Below are positions 10,608-22,102 of a stretch of DNA of 64,000 bases, one piece after another. Every line of letters starts with the position of its first letter. Position 1 is the stretch's first letter. The translations under genes were made by a program, and so were the position numbers. The stretch is from Glandiceps talaboti (Eukaryota > Hemichordata > Enteropneusta > Spengelidae), in assembly GCF_964340395.1 (NCBI RefSeq), contig NC_135561.1:23752986-23816985 (forward strand). Reading direction: 5' to 3'. The notes beneath the pieces were generated by a model, which was not told the origin of the DNA, did no database searches, and saw only the letters and a list, made by a program, of their open reading frames with translations.

Positions 10608-13600
10608 TTACATAGTTTTATTGATAAATTCACCTGACGTCCTAGCCCACACAGATACCTTAAGTTTCTTTCTCAAAGTCATAGCGTGAAAAACAAAGGC
10701 TGCCAAACGCTGGATGTGATCCACATTTGTACTTGAAAGAAGGTCAATGAAATTTACATCTGAAGGTGTATCCAAAATTGCACAGGAATGTATTTTGTCC
10801 TTATGTTGCAAAAGAAAGGACAAACTAGCAGAAAGTGGTACTCATCTTCAACCTGATTTACATCACACAAAAGACATATTCTCTGATTTCTCTCAATACT
10901 ATGAATTCTATCTGATTCTATGCGTAAGTAGTGGGCCGAGCAACGAAATCTCGCAAGTATTTGCATGTGAGCAGGGATTCTGACTACATGTAAGTACTTT
11001 TCAGGCTTGAGGTAAAATTTGAAAGTGCAATACGTAGACAGTTTATCGAGAGAACAAATGTAGCTGAGCCAATCGGAAAACAAAAATCTTTCAAAATTTT
11101 CAGAAAAGGTATGTATAAACTCATTAATATTATTTACAATTTGCAGATCCCACACGTTACTCATACCAGCCATTATCAATAGGTTTTTGACATTGAACAC
11201 CCATGTTCTTCGAGATCTGACACCAGATTTCTCTATATTCAAAAGCATGTCGTAACACTTCCTTGGATACCTAGTCGTGGGCATATTTATAACTTTGGCC
11301 CAGTACTTGATACAGCGTTTCTCCGTATAAAAGAAAATCGGCTTGCGCCCACATTCACCTAACACAGCCACGTTAGGAGCTTTCCCCGAAACACCTAAAA
11401 ACGAGCGGCAAGCCAAATACTGGACCCGTTCAAGACATTCGTGTTTCTCAAAACCCCACACTTCAGACCCATAGGTAAGGATTGGTAGTATCATGGTGTC
11501 AAACACTTTGAAATAAACATCAAACGCAAACATCCCTGTCACCTGAGTCGCTCTTCGAATAGAGAAAAAGGCTTTTCTGGCCTGCTGAGCAAGAGTTTTT
11601 GCTGCAGTAGACCAGATTAGCCTGCATGAGAAAATAATACCTAAATATTTATAATAGGACACAACTTCTAATGGTTTCCCATCAAAAAGCCACTTCTCGG
11701 ATTTTGCAAGACGCCCTCCTGCTTTAAAAACTACCACTTTTGTTTTATCTAAGTTAACAGTCAATCTCCAAGTGTTACAGTAAGAATTCAAAATATTTAA
11801 AAGACCTTGTAAGCCGATAACAGTGTCGGAGAATAACACGATATCATCTGCAAATAGAAGGCAAAAGATCTCAACTAGGTCCGGAAAAAGTTGAATCCCT
11901 CTTTTTCCGGACATCTGGAATTTTTTTGAAAGTTCATTAATAAAAAACGAAAACAGAAAAGGGCTTAACATACACCCTTGGCGCACTCCAGAGGGGCAGT
12001 CAAAGTAATCTGATAAATTATTATTAACACGTACACACGATTTTACATCTTGGTACATAGAATGGAGCATTTTAAACATCTTGCCCTTCACACCGCCCTT
12101 CAGAAGTAAATACCATAATCTCTTACGCTCTACCGAATCAAATGCCTTGGTAAAATCGACGAAGGCACAATAAAATTTACCTCGTTTCCGTGTCAGGTAT
12201 TTCTGGATAACTGACTGAAGAACAAAAATATTGTCAACTGTTGAATAACCAGATCTGAAACCTGCCTGACCTTCGTCAATTTTACCAAGCGCTTCTGCCC
12301 AAAATACAAGACGCTTGTTTAAGATAGAGGTAAAAAGTTTGGGAATGCTAAAAATACTTAACAATGAAATACCGCGGTAATTATCTGGGGAATCCTTCGG
12401 ACCCTTTTTATGCAGTGGAATGATAATAGCTTTTGCCCAATCTTTTGGAAAAGTGCCAGATTCAAATAGTCTATTAAAAAGAACATTTAGATAGGGAACC
12501 AAGAAGTTGTCAGTTGATTTGAAAAATTCACCAAGAATGCTATCGGGTCCGGCAGATTTCCCAGGCTTTAGCTTATTAATGGCTTCAAATATTTCCTCAT
12601 CTCTAATTTTACTATTTAGAATGTCCCAGTCTAGGTCGGAAGTACAGTCATCTGCAGTTCTCAAAAGATCATTTAGTTCATCAGACATTTCAAAGTCATC
12701 ACCACGTGATGAAAACTAAGTTTTCAAAATAATCGAACCAATTTTTTACGCTTATTGTGTTTGCTGTCGGACTCACAAACATTATCTTTTTCAATGTAGA
12801 CCAAAAACATTTAGAATCTGACATATTAGAAGCAAGACGACTTTTCAAACTATTATAGTAAGCACATTTTTTGCTGCGAAACCTGTTTTTAAATTCTTGC
12901 TTAGCGACCTTATATTCATTTAATAAGTTTACATCACCTGTCTTTCGAAAACGCCTCAACAAACTGTACTTCTTACCCTTTAAATTCTCACAATCTCTGT
13001 CAAACCATGGAGGTTGCTTACACTTTACAGAATTTGAAGAAAATCTCTTAACCATACCACACTGGTGGGCAGATGACATAAAACTATTTATAAGGTTATC
13101 AATAAAAATACTTGGAGGTGAATTTGGATCATCAATCATGCTACTAAACTCGTTTGAAGTAAGTTGGGATTCAATATTTTCGGCAAACATGTCTGAGTTT
13201 CCACTTAGCCAAACACATTTAGTAGCAGTGCTATGTTTGCTGCTATCTTCGCAACCAAATGACGCATTACTTCCAAGACTGCAGGTCAGGGGAAAGTGAT
13301 CGGATTCTGTTCTCAAAACTACCGAGAAATTATTCACTTTAGGAAAAAGTGATGACGAAGCTAACATGTAGTCGACAACGCTGGCCCCAGCATTTGCCGT
13401 ACATGTGAAGTTGCCATGGCCCAAATCGTCACCTGCCCTACCATTCAAGAAATGCAAATTAAAAGTGCAGCATAAAGACAAAGGTGAATGACCAAACTTA
13501 TTCAACTCTTTGTCTTTGGACACTCTCGGCAAATCAAAGTAATCTTTCTCGTACAAAACAGAATCATCAATAACATGTGTTGTGGCATCGTCCCGAATAA

Positions 13601-14117
13601 AATCACATTCCTCGCCCGTACGGGCGTTAAAATCTCCACAAAGAAAAACATACACGTCAGGCAACTTAGCTAAAATAACTAAAAGTGCATTTTCTAACAA
13701 CTCAATGCCGTTACGGGAAGCCAAAGTATTATATGTAGATGAATACTGCGGTGAGACATAAGTCACGCAAAAAAGCAAATCTTTATCTAAACCAAATGCA
13801 GATTTGTCAAAGAGTAGAAAAATAGTATCGTGTAAATCCGAACAAATACGGTTAACTTTACTGCATAAATTGTTACGCACAATTGTGCAGATTCCTCCTG
13901 GGTATCTACCTCTGTTAGCTTTCCTCTGCCTCACAGAAGTAAAAACCTTAAATCCTGGAAAATTATAATCAAATTGACTTACATCAGTTGCCCACGTTTC
14001 TACAAAAGAAATTATGTCAAATTTTAAAATAAAGTTCGCAAAATCGAAACCAGACAACTTGTATTTAAGTCCTTGAATGTTCCAAGTCAAAATTAATACA
14101 GGGCCTCGGCCTGAATG
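10608..14117 (-). pseudogene. LINE ORF2: APE endonuclease plus reverse transcriptase, frameshifted
   Basis: The endonuclease part (about 14090-13250) shows TWNIQGL, FVETWA, GDFNARTG near 13620, VVDYML and SDHFPL, the expected APE-type motifs. The reverse transcriptase (about 12600-11500) shows LKPGKSAGPD, IIPLHKKG, DNYRGISLL, AGFRSGYSTVDNIF, the catalytic AFVDFTKAFDS, GVRQGCMLSPFLF and the FADD box near 11843-11854. The C-terminal end has a Cys/His knuckle (CLLC...HFLLVC). A one-base frameshift near 12700 separates the endonuclease from the RT frame. A second near 10765 moves the last ~50 codons into another frame, which ends at 10608. There is no ATG near the start of the endonuclease; the frame opens directly after the ORF1 TAG. 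Confidence 0.9.
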
Positions 14118-15467
14118 CTATTCGATACTTTCTGAGTCGGGTGTTGTATTAGAGTACATACGTCTTTGAAGTCGAGTTCTAGGGCGCTGAACCCCGGGTT
14201 GTGGTTGCTGATGTGAATGTTGACCATTTTCACTAAGACGACGACCTGTTGATTCTGTTGACTGCGTAACAGATGAGGCTGGCCTTTCAGTAACAACAAG
14301 TTTACCATTTAATTTAAAGTAGGCGGACTTGCCTTCACGTTTAACCTGTGCAATAACCTTACGTTGGCGCTTCGTCAGATCGTTCCCGATACCGAGTCCA
14401 ATTTTTCTGAGATCTTCTCTAGCACCTAACGCTAACAGTTTATCGTCCCAATGGTGAAATTTTACGATCATGGGCCTCGGCTTACCGTTCCAGTTGCTCC
14501 CAACGCGATGAGCACGTACGATATCTCTATGGTGTCATTCTTTCTTATTGATGTTTTGGTTTACAATACCTAGTACTTTTTCTCGACAATCGTCAAACGA
14601 TTCTTTCTGACTTTCTTTGATTCCATACAACAAAACATTATCTCTCCTCGAAAACGATTCAAGTTTATCAGCGTCATCTTCCACTTGTTGAAGCTGGTCA
14701 CTGACTTCCTCTAATTTTGACGACATGGCAAATATATCAAGTTCAGCAATGTGCTGGGTTTCTTTTAGTTCTTTAACTTCACCCTCTAACTTGTTGATTG
14801 AATCTCTTAAAGACCCAAAGTCCGTACTGAGTTTTTCACAGGTGTTAGTTAATTTTTCATGTGCTGACTTCAGTTCGTGAATCTCATTCCTTGTTTGCTT
14901 GCCAGAGTTCTGTATTACCTCGGTGAGATCAGCTCGTAGTGCCTCCATAGCTTTGATAATTTCATCATCAGGACCAGGATTCGTTTCTACATCACCGGCT
15001 AGTTGTAATAGTTGTAAAATCAATGACTTACCCGGGCTCAAAAGCGAAATGTCGTCACTGAGTTCTAGCACGGCTGTCATTCCTGCAAAAATGCGCACCT
15101 GACTCAAGGATGTAACGCGAATTGACCCATTGGAATCGGCAATGAACGAATTTTTCCAAATGAGAGGCAAATATTGCAAACAGTTTCTTTCATCTTGTAA
15201 CAGACAAATTCTTCCAGACTCGGTTAGCCAATTGAGGTAAAAGTCGATGCCGTGAAGCAATACAACACCCGTACCAAATGTTGAAGCCGTCACAATGAGA
15301 CATGCCATCACTCTGTACAGCAACTCATTACCATGCGACCATGTTGTAAACGGGCTGTAGAATTCGATGTTGATATTTTTCCAATTTTTTGGCTGAACAA
15401 AACAACCAATTCTACTTCTCCACGTTTCAAGGTTTACACTCATAGTTCTTCTACTGGTAACGACCAC
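14118..15467 (-). pseudogene. LINE ORF1 with 2A-like motif, coiled coil and RNA-binding C-terminus; one in-frame stop
   Basis: The reading frame starts at ATG 15467 (a second ATG follows at 15440) and ends in TAG at 14118-14120. Residues about 70-100 include a hydrophobic stretch (MACLIVTASTFGTGVVLL). Residues about 147-166 are KSLILQLLQLAGDVETNPGP, ending in the 2A consensus; skipping would occur between G165 and P166 (codon P at 14970-14972). A long heptad-rich coiled coil follows (about 175-270), then RRDNVLLYGI, typical of the RRM-like part of LINE ORF1 proteins. A TGA at 14535-14537 interrupts the frame. It resumes in the same frame with DIVRAHRVGSNWNGKPRPMI, the conserved C-terminal domain. 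The break is a nonsense change, not a frameshift. Confidence 0.85.
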
Positions 15468-15583
15468 TAAAGTTGACTACTAATGATTTCGACGAGGAAA
15501 AAACGAAATCTTTGAGAGAGCGTAGTTGTTTGCAAACTGTCATTCAAACAACAGACACGTGACCTCTTGGTTTAGAAATACTG

Positions 15584-16140
15584 TTGGTTTCAATAGCTCA
15601 AATTGATTCTATCAAGGGTGCCAAGATTGTGGGTAAGAAAGTTAAAAATTCTGCTTTTGCAGCATGCTTCCTGGCAGATGAGGAATCTGTACTGAACTAT
15701 GATTTCCATCTTACTTCTGATTGTAAAACAGAAGCAATGTGGTTGGGCAAATGGAGACAAGGACTCCAGGAATCACCTGGCCAAAAACTCAGCATGCCTA
15801 TTCTGAAAACATTTTTGCTGCAGTTAAGTCCATGTGTTGTTGTTCAACCTTTGGATCTTTAGAGGGCTAAATTTGATTGGAAAATTTTCAAAGCACTCAT
15901 TATCCCAAAGTTTATTCCTATATTTAACCCTATTCAGATCAAGAAAAGTGGTATTGAAAAGCATTAATAATGGAATTATTATGGAATGGTCCAGACAGAA
16001 ATTCTCTAATTGGAGAAATTAAGGATGGAGGTTTGGGTATTCATAATTTCATGGTTAAGTAGATACATTTCAGATTAAGTCGTACATGCTTGGAAGTCAA
16101 TGACAAATGTCTTTTTAAGGCCTTTTGGTGGAAAATTTAT
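15584..16140 (+). pseudogene. Decayed L1/Tx1-like reverse transcriptase fragment
   Basis: Segments in different frames read like the second half of a LINE RT. Around 15600-15695 a piece resembles 'IKGAKIVGKKVKNSAFA' followed by a damaged F-A-D-D region. At about 15715-15760 comes CKTEAMWLGKWR, like the usual 'KTEAMWIG' motif. At about 15969-16055 comes LLWNGPDRNSLIG plus KDGGLGIHNF, typical of the thumb and C-terminal region of L1/Tx1-type elements. It is frame-disrupted and in opposite orientation to the neighbouring CR1-like LINE, which appears to begin right beside it. Assignment rests on motif memory only. Confidence 0.55.
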
Positions 16141-16961
<821 letters not shown>

Positions 16962-17040
16962 TATCGGACTACGCATTGTTTTTTCCAGAAATATTGCCAT
17001 TATACTGAAGATATTTCATGAAGCTAACTTGCCTTCTTTA

Positions 17041-17246
17041 TTAGTTTATTTATTTATTGGAGCTAGTCCCATTTATAGGCATTTATAGTACCCGGGGAAA
17101 ACCGGCGTTGTACGGTCGAGTCAAACTGAACGACACTCTTCTTAGTTACAGTGTTTAATCAAACCCAGCCGACACCTGTTGGTTTCGAACCCAGGCTGCA
17201 GAGGTAAGAGGGCGTACGAGCTGACCGCTCAGCTACCGTCAACCCG
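17041..17246 (-). mobile_element. tRNA-derived SINE
   Basis: Read on the minus strand from about 17246, the sequence begins like a tRNA. An A-box-like TAGCTGAGCGG lies at 17225-17235 and a B-box GGTTCGAAACC at 17181-17191, about 35 bases apart as in tRNA promoters. A tRNA-unrelated body follows, then an (AAAT)n-like tail at about 17041-17060. The head does not fold as a complete modern tRNA as far as I can see, so I call it a SINE rather than a tRNA gene. Confidence 0.7.
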
Positions 17247-17288
17247 TTAAAAACAGCATTTTATGTTTTTCGTTGTTTCACTTTCATC

Positions 17289-18230
17289 ATGGCCACATAC
17301 GTGTGGAACCCCAGGAACATTGAAAATTGTCTTCAATACCCCAATTTTACTCGCAATACATTATTATACAACTATATGCATCCGTTATCTAAGTATCTAA
17401 GCTTAAATGTGAACGTAACTTCAGTTTCCCCCATTGGTACTTCAAACCAATTATGCGAATCCACTGAGGACATAGTTAAATTCAAACGGAATCATGAGCA
17501 TAAGGATATCTGTATAGAGAGGTTATCTAATTCACAGCGTAAGGATATCTGTATAGAGAGGTTATCTAATTCACAGCATAAGGATATCTGTATAGAGAGG
17601 TTATCTAATTCACAGCGTAAGGATATCTTTATAGAGAGGTTATCTAATTCACAGGGTAAGGATATCTGTATAGAGAGGTTATCTAATTCACAGGGTAAGG
17701 ATATCTGTATAGAGAGGTTATCTAATTCACAGCATAAGGATATCTGTATAGAGAGGTTATCTAATTCACAGCGTAAGGATATCTGTATAGAGAGGTTATC
17801 TAATTCACAGCGTAAGGATATCTTTATAGAGAGATTATCTAATTCACAGCGTAAGGATATCTTTATAGAGAGGTTATCTAATTCACAGGGTAAGGATATC
17901 TGTATAGAGAGGTTATCTAATTTACAGCGTAAGGATATCTGTATAGAGAGGTTATCTAATTCACAGGGTAAGGATATCTGTATAGAGAGGTTATCTAATT
18001 CACAGGGTAAGGATATCTGTATAGAGAGGTTATCTAATTCACAGCATAAGGATATCTGTATAGAGAGGTTATCTAATTCACAGCATAAGGATATCTGTAT
18101 AGAGAGGTTATCTAATTCACAGCGTAAGGATATCTGTATAGAGAGGTTATCTAATTTACAGCATAAGGATATCTGTATAGAGAGGTTATCTAATTCACAG
18201 GGTAAGGATATCTGTATAGAGGTTATCTAA
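17289..18230 (+). other. Open frame running into the 39-bp array
   Basis: A 313-codon frame starts at ATG 17289 with about 72 non-repetitive residues (rich in N, S, Y), then reads through 13-residue repeats (KDICIERLSNSQR type) because 39 is divisible by 3. A 4-base deletion in one unit (around 18217) ends it. The array continues for another 1.5 kb in shifted frames. The repeat part is therefore not obviously under coding selection. The unique first part could be a real gene fragment; I do not recognise it. Confidence 0.25.
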
Positions 18231-19797
18231 TTCACAGGGTAAGGATATCTTTATAGAGAGGTTATCTAATTTACAGCGTAAGGATATCTGTATAGAGAGG
18301 TTATCTAATTCACAGGGTAAGGATATCTTTATAGAGAGGTTATCTAATTCACAGGGTAAGGATATCTGTATAGAGAGGTTATCTAATTTACAGCGTAAGG
18401 ATATCTGTATAGAGAGGTTATCTAATTCACAGGGTAAGGATATCTTTATAGAGAGGTTATCTAATTCACAGGGTAAGGATATCTGTATAGAGAGGTTATC
18501 TAATTTACAGCGTAAGGATATCTGTATAGAGAGGTTATCTAATTCACAGGGTAAGGATATCTGTATAGAGAGGTTATCTAATTCACAGCATAAGGATATC
18601 TGTATAGAGAGGTTATCTAATTCACAGGGTAAGGATATCTTTATAGAGAGGTTATCTAATTCACAGCGTAAGGATATCTGTATAGAGAGGTTATCTAATT
18701 TACAGCGTAAGGATATCTGTATAGAGAGGTTATCTAATTTACAGCGTAAGGATATCTGTATAGAGAGGTTATCTAATTCACAGGGTAAGGATATCTGTAT
18801 AGAGAGGTTATCTAATTCACAGCATAAGGATATCTGTATAGAGAGGTTATCTAATTCACAGCGTAAGGATATCTGTATAGAGAGGTTATCTAATTCACAG
18901 GGTAAGGATATCTTTATAGAGAGGTTATCTAATTCACAGCATAAGGATATCTGTATAGAGAGGTTATCTAATTTACAGCGTAAGGATATCTGTATAGAGA
19001 GGTTATCTAATTCACAGGGTAAGGATATCTGTATAGAGAGGTTATCTAATTCACAGCGTAAGGATATCTGTATAGAGAGGTTATCTAATTTACAGCGTAA
19101 GGATATCTGTATAGAGGTTATCTAATTCACAGCATAAGGATATCTGTATAGAGAGGTTATCTAATTCACAGCGTAAGGATATCTGTATAGAGAGGTTATC
19201 TAATTCACAGCGTAAGGATATCTGTATAGAGAGGTTATCTAATTCACAGCGTAAGGATATCTGTATAGAGAGGTTATCTAATTCACAGCGTAAGGATATC
19301 TGTATAGAGAGGTTATCTAATTTACAGCGTAAGGATATCCTTATAGAGAGGTTATCTAATTCACAGCGTAAGTATATCTGTATAGAGGTTATCTAATTCA
19401 CAGCGTAAGGATATCTGTATAGAGAGGTTATCTAATTTAGAGCGTAAGGATATCCTTATAGAGAGGTTATCTAATTCACAGCGTAAGGATATCTGTATAG
19501 AGAGGTTATCTAATTTAGAGCGTAAGGATATCCTTATAGAGAGGTTATCTAATTCACAGCGTAAGGATATCTGTATAGAGAGGTTATCTAATTTAGAGCG
19601 TAAGGATATCCTTATAGAGAGGTTTTCTAATTCACAGCGTAAGGATATCTGTATAGAGAGGTTATCTAATTCACAGCGTAAGGATATCTGTATAGAGAGG
19701 TTATCTAATTCACAGCGTAAGGATATCTGTATAGAGACGTTATCTAATTCACAGCGTAAGTATATCTGTATAGAGGTTATCTAATTCACAGCGTAAG
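17503..19797. repeat. 39-bp minisatellite, about 58 copies
   Basis: Head-to-tail units with landmarks AAGGATATCTGTATAGAG, AGGTTATCTAATTCACAGCGT. Variants cluster: CATA/GGTA/CGTA at the unit border, TTTATAG for TGTATAG, TTTACAG for TTCACAG. Towards the right end TCCTTATAG creates the palindrome TAAGGATATCCTTA. Several units lack 4 bases (AGAG). The array stops about 35 bases before the end of the minus-strand ORF at 19833. Confidence 0.97.
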
Positions 19798-19832
19798 AAA
19801 CGACCAATTATTGATGGTGTGAGATATTCGGT

Positions 19833-20288
19833 TTAAAGTTCATCTAAATTTAAAAGCTTTTTAGATGAAGTGTCTAAGAAAAGCCTATTAGCAGCTTCAG
19901 TACCAATTCTACCTTTTATTGTACTATAACCTAAAAGTTTACCTTTTCTTGTAATTCGTTGATTTTTTATTTTATCATACAACTCTCCATCCTTTGCATA
20001 TGTATTTGTTTCCAATTCACTTCGATTAATTTCCACGTCACTTTTTTTGATAACTGCGTCAATAGTTTCCAACAATACTTTAGTTTTTAATTCAGTAAGT
20101 TTATCTACTGCAGAAACTGTCGATTCTACCGGGCCTGCCGGGTCTATGAATGATGTTTCTTGCTGCATTGGCTTCACCAAATCCGACATATCTATTTCAT
20201 ACTTTGTCATTTCATAGTCTTCACCAGGGTCTTCATAATCTACGTCTTCCTTAAAAGGATCAATATCAACAGGATCAAAGTCAGCCAT
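19833..20288 (-). CDS. Acidic 151-residue protein of the integrase-bearing element, function unknown
   Basis: An intact frame from ATG 20288 to TAA at 19833. The first ~35 residues are strongly acidic (DFDPVDIDPFKEDVDYEDPG). The middle is a helix-prone, charged segment (about 65-90). The C-terminal third is basic (NQRITRKGKLLGYSTIKGR) before ending NLDEL. No signal peptide or membrane segment is seen. It starts only 12 bases after the preceding ORF ends, so it is probably the last gene of the cassette. The acidic head and basic tail would fit a small structural or nucleic-acid-associated accessory protein, but that is a guess. It is the only unbroken ORF of the four. Confidence 0.55.
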   Translation of the reverse strand: MADFDPVDIDPFKEDVDYEDPGEDYEMTKYEIDMSDLVKPMQQETSFIDPAGPVESTVSAVDKLTELKTKVLLETIDAVIKKSDVEINRSELETNTYAKDGELYDKIKNQRITRKGKLLGYSTIKGRIGTEAANRLFLDTSSKKLLNLDEL

Positions 20289-20300
20289 CTTACTACAAAG

Positions 20301-21692
20301 CTATATAAATATGTAACTTAAAAATATTACCCCATCTATTATTCCAATCGTTGAATATTCAAGAACAATGTCATGCTCTGGTATACTCATTGCTACCGCT
20401 TCAACTGCTGCTACCGCTTCGATTGCTTCGACTTGGGTTTCAACTGGACTGTCGAGTCGTTGTACTGGGTCATCATGACCTTCTATTTCCTTTAATGCTG
20501 TTTTTTTTCACGTCATTATTTATGTTGTTATAACCGAACTTCATATCTTCTGTCGCCTGTTGTAAGAAATTGTTATAACCCGCCATATTGGTATTCAAAT
20601 TTATAATAATTTTACTCGGGATTAACCATAAAGAAGGAGAAATGGCTAGATCTAACTTTACCCTCGTTGCATTGATTACATTTTGATAACGGGGTATACT
20701 ATTATCCTCGTTGATGCCTCTCGTCTCATCCTCAAGTAATGAAACCATTTTTTGTCTCGTTTCTTGACCGGCACCGCCAGAGTCTGCTATACTTACTCGA
20801 GTGTACAATATACATAAGCTTCGATTGATTGATTCAATCATCCTAAACCTGCTTGTGTAAAACCTGTACTGTTTTCTAAAACAAAGTAGTTGTATGGTTT
20901 ATAGTCGGCATTTTGAAATTTATGCCAATGATAACTCCTGCGAGCCTCATCTGGAGCATCAGGTAAATCAACCATTGTATCTTGAAATTTATATTGGATT
21001 TCTTTTATATGTGCTTTACCTCCCCACCACTCATATCCAATACCTATACCATTGTTTCCTGCTTTGCCATACGTGAATCTGAAATCTGTATTATAATCTA
21101 GTCCGAATTCATCACATATTCTATGATAAGTCGGTACATCGATTAAATTATCGGCTTTACTAAATGTATCGACATCATCAGGTAGTGGGCAAGAAAGTTC
21201 ATTCAATATTCTTCTTATTGTAAAATACACATGGAATCTAAAAAATGACTGAATTTGTTTAGGAATATTTTTATTATACAGATGATCGTGAATACTAACA
21301 CCACATCCAGTAGTAGCTAACCAAACAGCAAAATTTAACTGTTGGTCCCAGTAATGCATATTTGGACCTTTCAACCATTTGTTGGCACTGCCTGCATTTT
21401 TATGAATTAATATGCAGTTTTTGAATATATCTCTCAGCTTTATATTAATTCGATCAGTTTCACTTACATAAACATCCATGTTGACTAATATGTTTCGTAA
21501 ATCCATGGATAACTGTTTATTAAATAGTTGATGTATTATATAGTGAGCATTTTTATTTAATGTAAATGGTTTTGGAAAATGAGGCTGCTGCGGTTCCTCC
21601 GGTTCTGGCACAGTTGAAGGAGTTGAAGGTTCCGAAGGTGCCAAAGGCTGTTCTTTTGACTTCGTTGTCTCTGGTAATCTTAAAGTCCACAT
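20301..21692 (-). pseudogene. Conserved uncharacterised ~460-residue protein of the element, two frameshifts
   Basis: It starts at ATG 21692. A proline-rich head (about residues 10-45) precedes a folded-looking body with YWDQQLNFAVWLATTGCGVS, HRICDEFGLDYNTDFRFTYG and GFTQAGLG. At about 20838 a one-base shift moves the continuation (ESINRSLCILYTRVSIADSG, SLWLIPSKIIINLNTNMAGY) to another frame. A second shift sits in an A8 run near 20505, after which an acidic, V/E/A-rich tail reaches TAG at 20301. I recall similar uncharacterised proteins next to integrases in marine invertebrate genomes, but cannot verify this here. A capsid-like role is conceivable given the setting, with no motif proof. Confidence 0.6.
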
Positions 21693-21717
21693 TTTTTCAG
21701 GTTTTATATTAAAGGGT

Positions 21718-22074
21718 TTATATAAAACATACTAATAAATTTCCATATCTATCTAGAAATATACGTCTGTTCCTAGTATCTTGTATTAATTTAAGAACCC
21801 AGTATTCATTCAAAAATCTAGCCTCTTGGCTGTCCTCTGGGTCTGGAAATAAACGTATGAATTCAATACGTTTAAAAAAAATTCTTTTTTTCGACTTCTT
21901 TACAAAAGGATAAAATAATTTGATAAAGGGATGTTTCTTTCATTTTCCCCCTGGATTTACAATTAATATGTGCATATTTTTTCTTCTGAAGTTGTCCCAT
22001 TCCAATTCTATATTAAAACCAAGGACGTCTTTGTACTTGTTTAAAAATTTGGTTATATTATGTTCTCCAAACAT
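21718..22074 (-). pseudogene. Small ORF of the integrase-bearing element with an in-frame TGA
   Basis: From ATG 22074 the frame encodes 44 residues beginning MFGEHNITKFLNKYKDVLGF and reaches a TGA at 21940-21942. The same frame then continues open for a further 73 codons, rich in K, R, F and I, with LFPDPEDSQEARFLNEYWVL, to TAA at 21718-21720. A single nonsense change explains the break. The spacing (28 bases after the integrase, 25 before the next ORF) supports a real former gene of about 118 residues. No family recognised; the product would be small and basic. Confidence 0.5.
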
Positions 22075-22102
22075 GTTATCCTATATCAATTATATTATTT
22101 TT

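Larger units (their letters stand above)
10290..15570 (-). mobile_element. CR1-like non-LTR retrotransposon with a 2A-like motif, nearly full length but inactive
   Basis: It contains ORF1 (14118-15467), ORF2 (about 10608-14117) and a short 3' UTR reaching roughly 10290. Gene order, an APE-type endonuclease before the reverse transcriptase, a coiled-coil ORF1 and a C-terminal Cys/His cluster place it in the CR1 superfamily (CR1/L2/Rex1-like). At least one in-frame TGA in ORF1 and two frameshifts in ORF2 make this copy inactive. The 5' end abuts a decayed L1/Tx1-like remnant starting at about 15584. I could not identify target-site duplications by eye, so the exact ends are approximate. Confidence 0.85.
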
